6,143 nt of DNA, from the NCBI GenBank assembly GCA_002384315.1, contig DGBL01000105.1, positions 1,037-7,179 on the forward strand, written 5' to 3'. The notes beneath the pieces are model-generated. The model did not search any database and was not told the DNA's origin. It saw only the letters and a program-made list of their open reading frames with translations. This DNA comes from Micrococcaceae bacterium UBA4005 (GTDB taxonomy: Bacteria; Actinomycetota; Actinomycetes; Actinomycetales; Micrococcaceae). Below, piece after piece: positions 5,349 to 6,143 of the stretch (position 1 is the stretch's first letter; the number at the start of each line of letters is the position of its first letter). The translations under genes were made by a program, and so were the position numbers.

Positions 5349-6143
5349 TCAGGCGGCGATAAGCTGCAGGCTTTCCTGGAAGTAGCGCTCATAGGCGGCC
5401 ACTGTCAGGAACGCAGGAAACTCGGTGCCCAGCGAAACATCCTCGAAGATGTCCACGGCGTCCTCGAAGCGGTCTCCCTCAAACCGCTCGAGTGAGGAAA
5501 AGACCTCCTCAAGCAGCTCAGCGACCCACTCCTGGGTGATGATTTCGCCGTCTTCGGTAATCGCGCTGGCATGAATCCACTGCCAAATCTGGGAACGGGA
5601 AATCTCCGCAGTGGCGGCGTCCTCCATCAGGTCATTGATTGCCATTGCGCCGTTGCCGCGTAGCCAGGATTCGATGTAACGGACGCCGATTTCGAGGTTG
5701 CTGCGGATACCTTGCTCCGTGATGATGCCCGGTGTCCCCGCGATGTCCAGCAGCGCCTTAGCCTGGGGGACCACATCTTCGCGGGATCGCGAGAGCTGGT
5801 TCGGCGAGCGTCCCAGCACGCTGTCGAAGACCTCCCGGGCTACGGGAACCAGATCGGGGTGCGCAACCCAGGCGCCGTCGAACCCGTCCTTTGCCTCGCG
5901 GGTTTTCTCGGCCCGCATCTTCTCGAAGGCGACGCTGTTGGCTGCGTGGTCCCGGCGGTTGGGAACGAAGGCGGACGGTCCGCCGATGGCGTGGGCGCCG
6001 CGTCGATGGCAGGCGCGGACCAGTTGGTCCGTGTAAGCGCGCATGAAGGGGGCGGTCATTGTCACCATATTGCGGTCGGGCAGGACGAACCGCGCGCCAC
6101 GGGTGCCGAAGTTCTTGATGACGGAGAAGATGTAGTCCCAGCG
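5349..6143 (-). CDS. aceB: Malate synthase A, C-terminal part (start lies beyond the right edge)
   Basis: 264 residues are visible, beginning in frame at the window edge (RWDYIFSVIKNF). The enzyme condenses glyoxylate with acetyl-CoA to give malate in the glyoxylate shunt, in the cytoplasm. Recognisable family blocks are NMVTMTAPFM, the HAIGGPSAFVPNRRD region, DGAWVAHPDLVPVA, and DLMEDAATAEISRSQIWQWIH. The aspartate of MEDAAT (codon 5619-5621) matches the catalytic base described for malate synthases. The terminal helical domain is full length, ending LQLIAA with TGA at 5351-5349. Compared with E. coli AceB (about 530 residues), roughly the C-terminal half is present. It is convergent with the LytR_C gene and shares the hairpin terminator. 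Isocitrate lyase is not in the window. The ATG codons visible inside the window are internal and not the start. Confidence 0.95.
   Translation of the reverse strand, partial: RWDYIFSVIKNFGTRGARFVLPDRNMVTMTAPFMRAYTDQLVRACHRRGAHAIGGPSAFVPNRRDHAANSVAFEKMRAEKTREAKDGFDGAWVAHPDLVPVAREVFDSVLGRSPNQLSRSREDVVPQAKALLDIAGTPGIITEQGIRSNLEIGVRYIESWLRGNGAMAINDLMEDAATAEISRSQIWQWIHASAITEDGEIITQEWVAELLEEVFSSLERFEGDRFEDAVDIFEDVSLGTEFPAFLTVAAYERYFQESLQLIAA

Noticed and set aside
1..6143. CRISPR arrays, tRNA or rRNA genes, insertion sequences
   Set aside because: No repeat-spacer pattern, cloverleaf or rRNA sequence, transposase or terminal repeats were seen on either strand.

Overview
The window is high-GC and reads as chromosomal DNA of an actinobacterium, probably a member of the Micrococcaceae (Arthrobacter and relatives). 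This rests on base composition, the malate synthase and LytR_C-type protein sequences, the GTG start with no visible Shine-Dalgarno site, and overall impression; no database search was possible.

Layout. (1) Positions 1-554, minus strand: the N-terminal part of a HAD-superfamily hydrolase that runs off the left edge, with a possible leaderless promoter. (2) Positions 555-674: a divergent intergenic region with two inverted repeats, one flanking a candidate -10 for the rightward genes. (3) Positions 675-4194, plus strand: a compact three-gene operon. It encodes a Tat-exported beta-rich protein of unknown function, a multicopper-oxidase-like protein with a Tat-type signal, and a second multicopper-oxidase-like protein with an unusual Arg/Ala and Pro/Thr N-terminus. 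The junctions are a 2-nt gap and an ATGA overlap. (4) Positions 4280-5270, plus strand: a two-gene unit, a 99-residue conserved-looking protein with a DGLHR motif and a single-pass membrane protein with a LytR_C domain, overlapping by 8 nt. (5) Positions 5271-5348: a very strong inverted repeat plus an 18-nt tandem duplication, in the convergent gap. (6) Positions 5349-6143, minus strand: the C-terminal 264 residues of malate synthase A (glyoxylate shunt).

The most interesting point is the oxidase pair. Neither protein alone has the copper ligands of a working multicopper oxidase, but their losses are complementary. The upstream protein keeps only the C-terminal half of the trinuclear copper site (HxxHxH and HCH). 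The downstream protein keeps only the N-terminal half (HxxHxH and HCH), together with a plausible type-1 copper site. Together they would supply all eight histidines. The downstream protein also has no visible signal peptide of its own. I infer a split, heteromeric multicopper oxidase, perhaps exported as a folded complex through the Tat signal of its partner. This is a hypothesis from motif reading, not a demonstrated fact.
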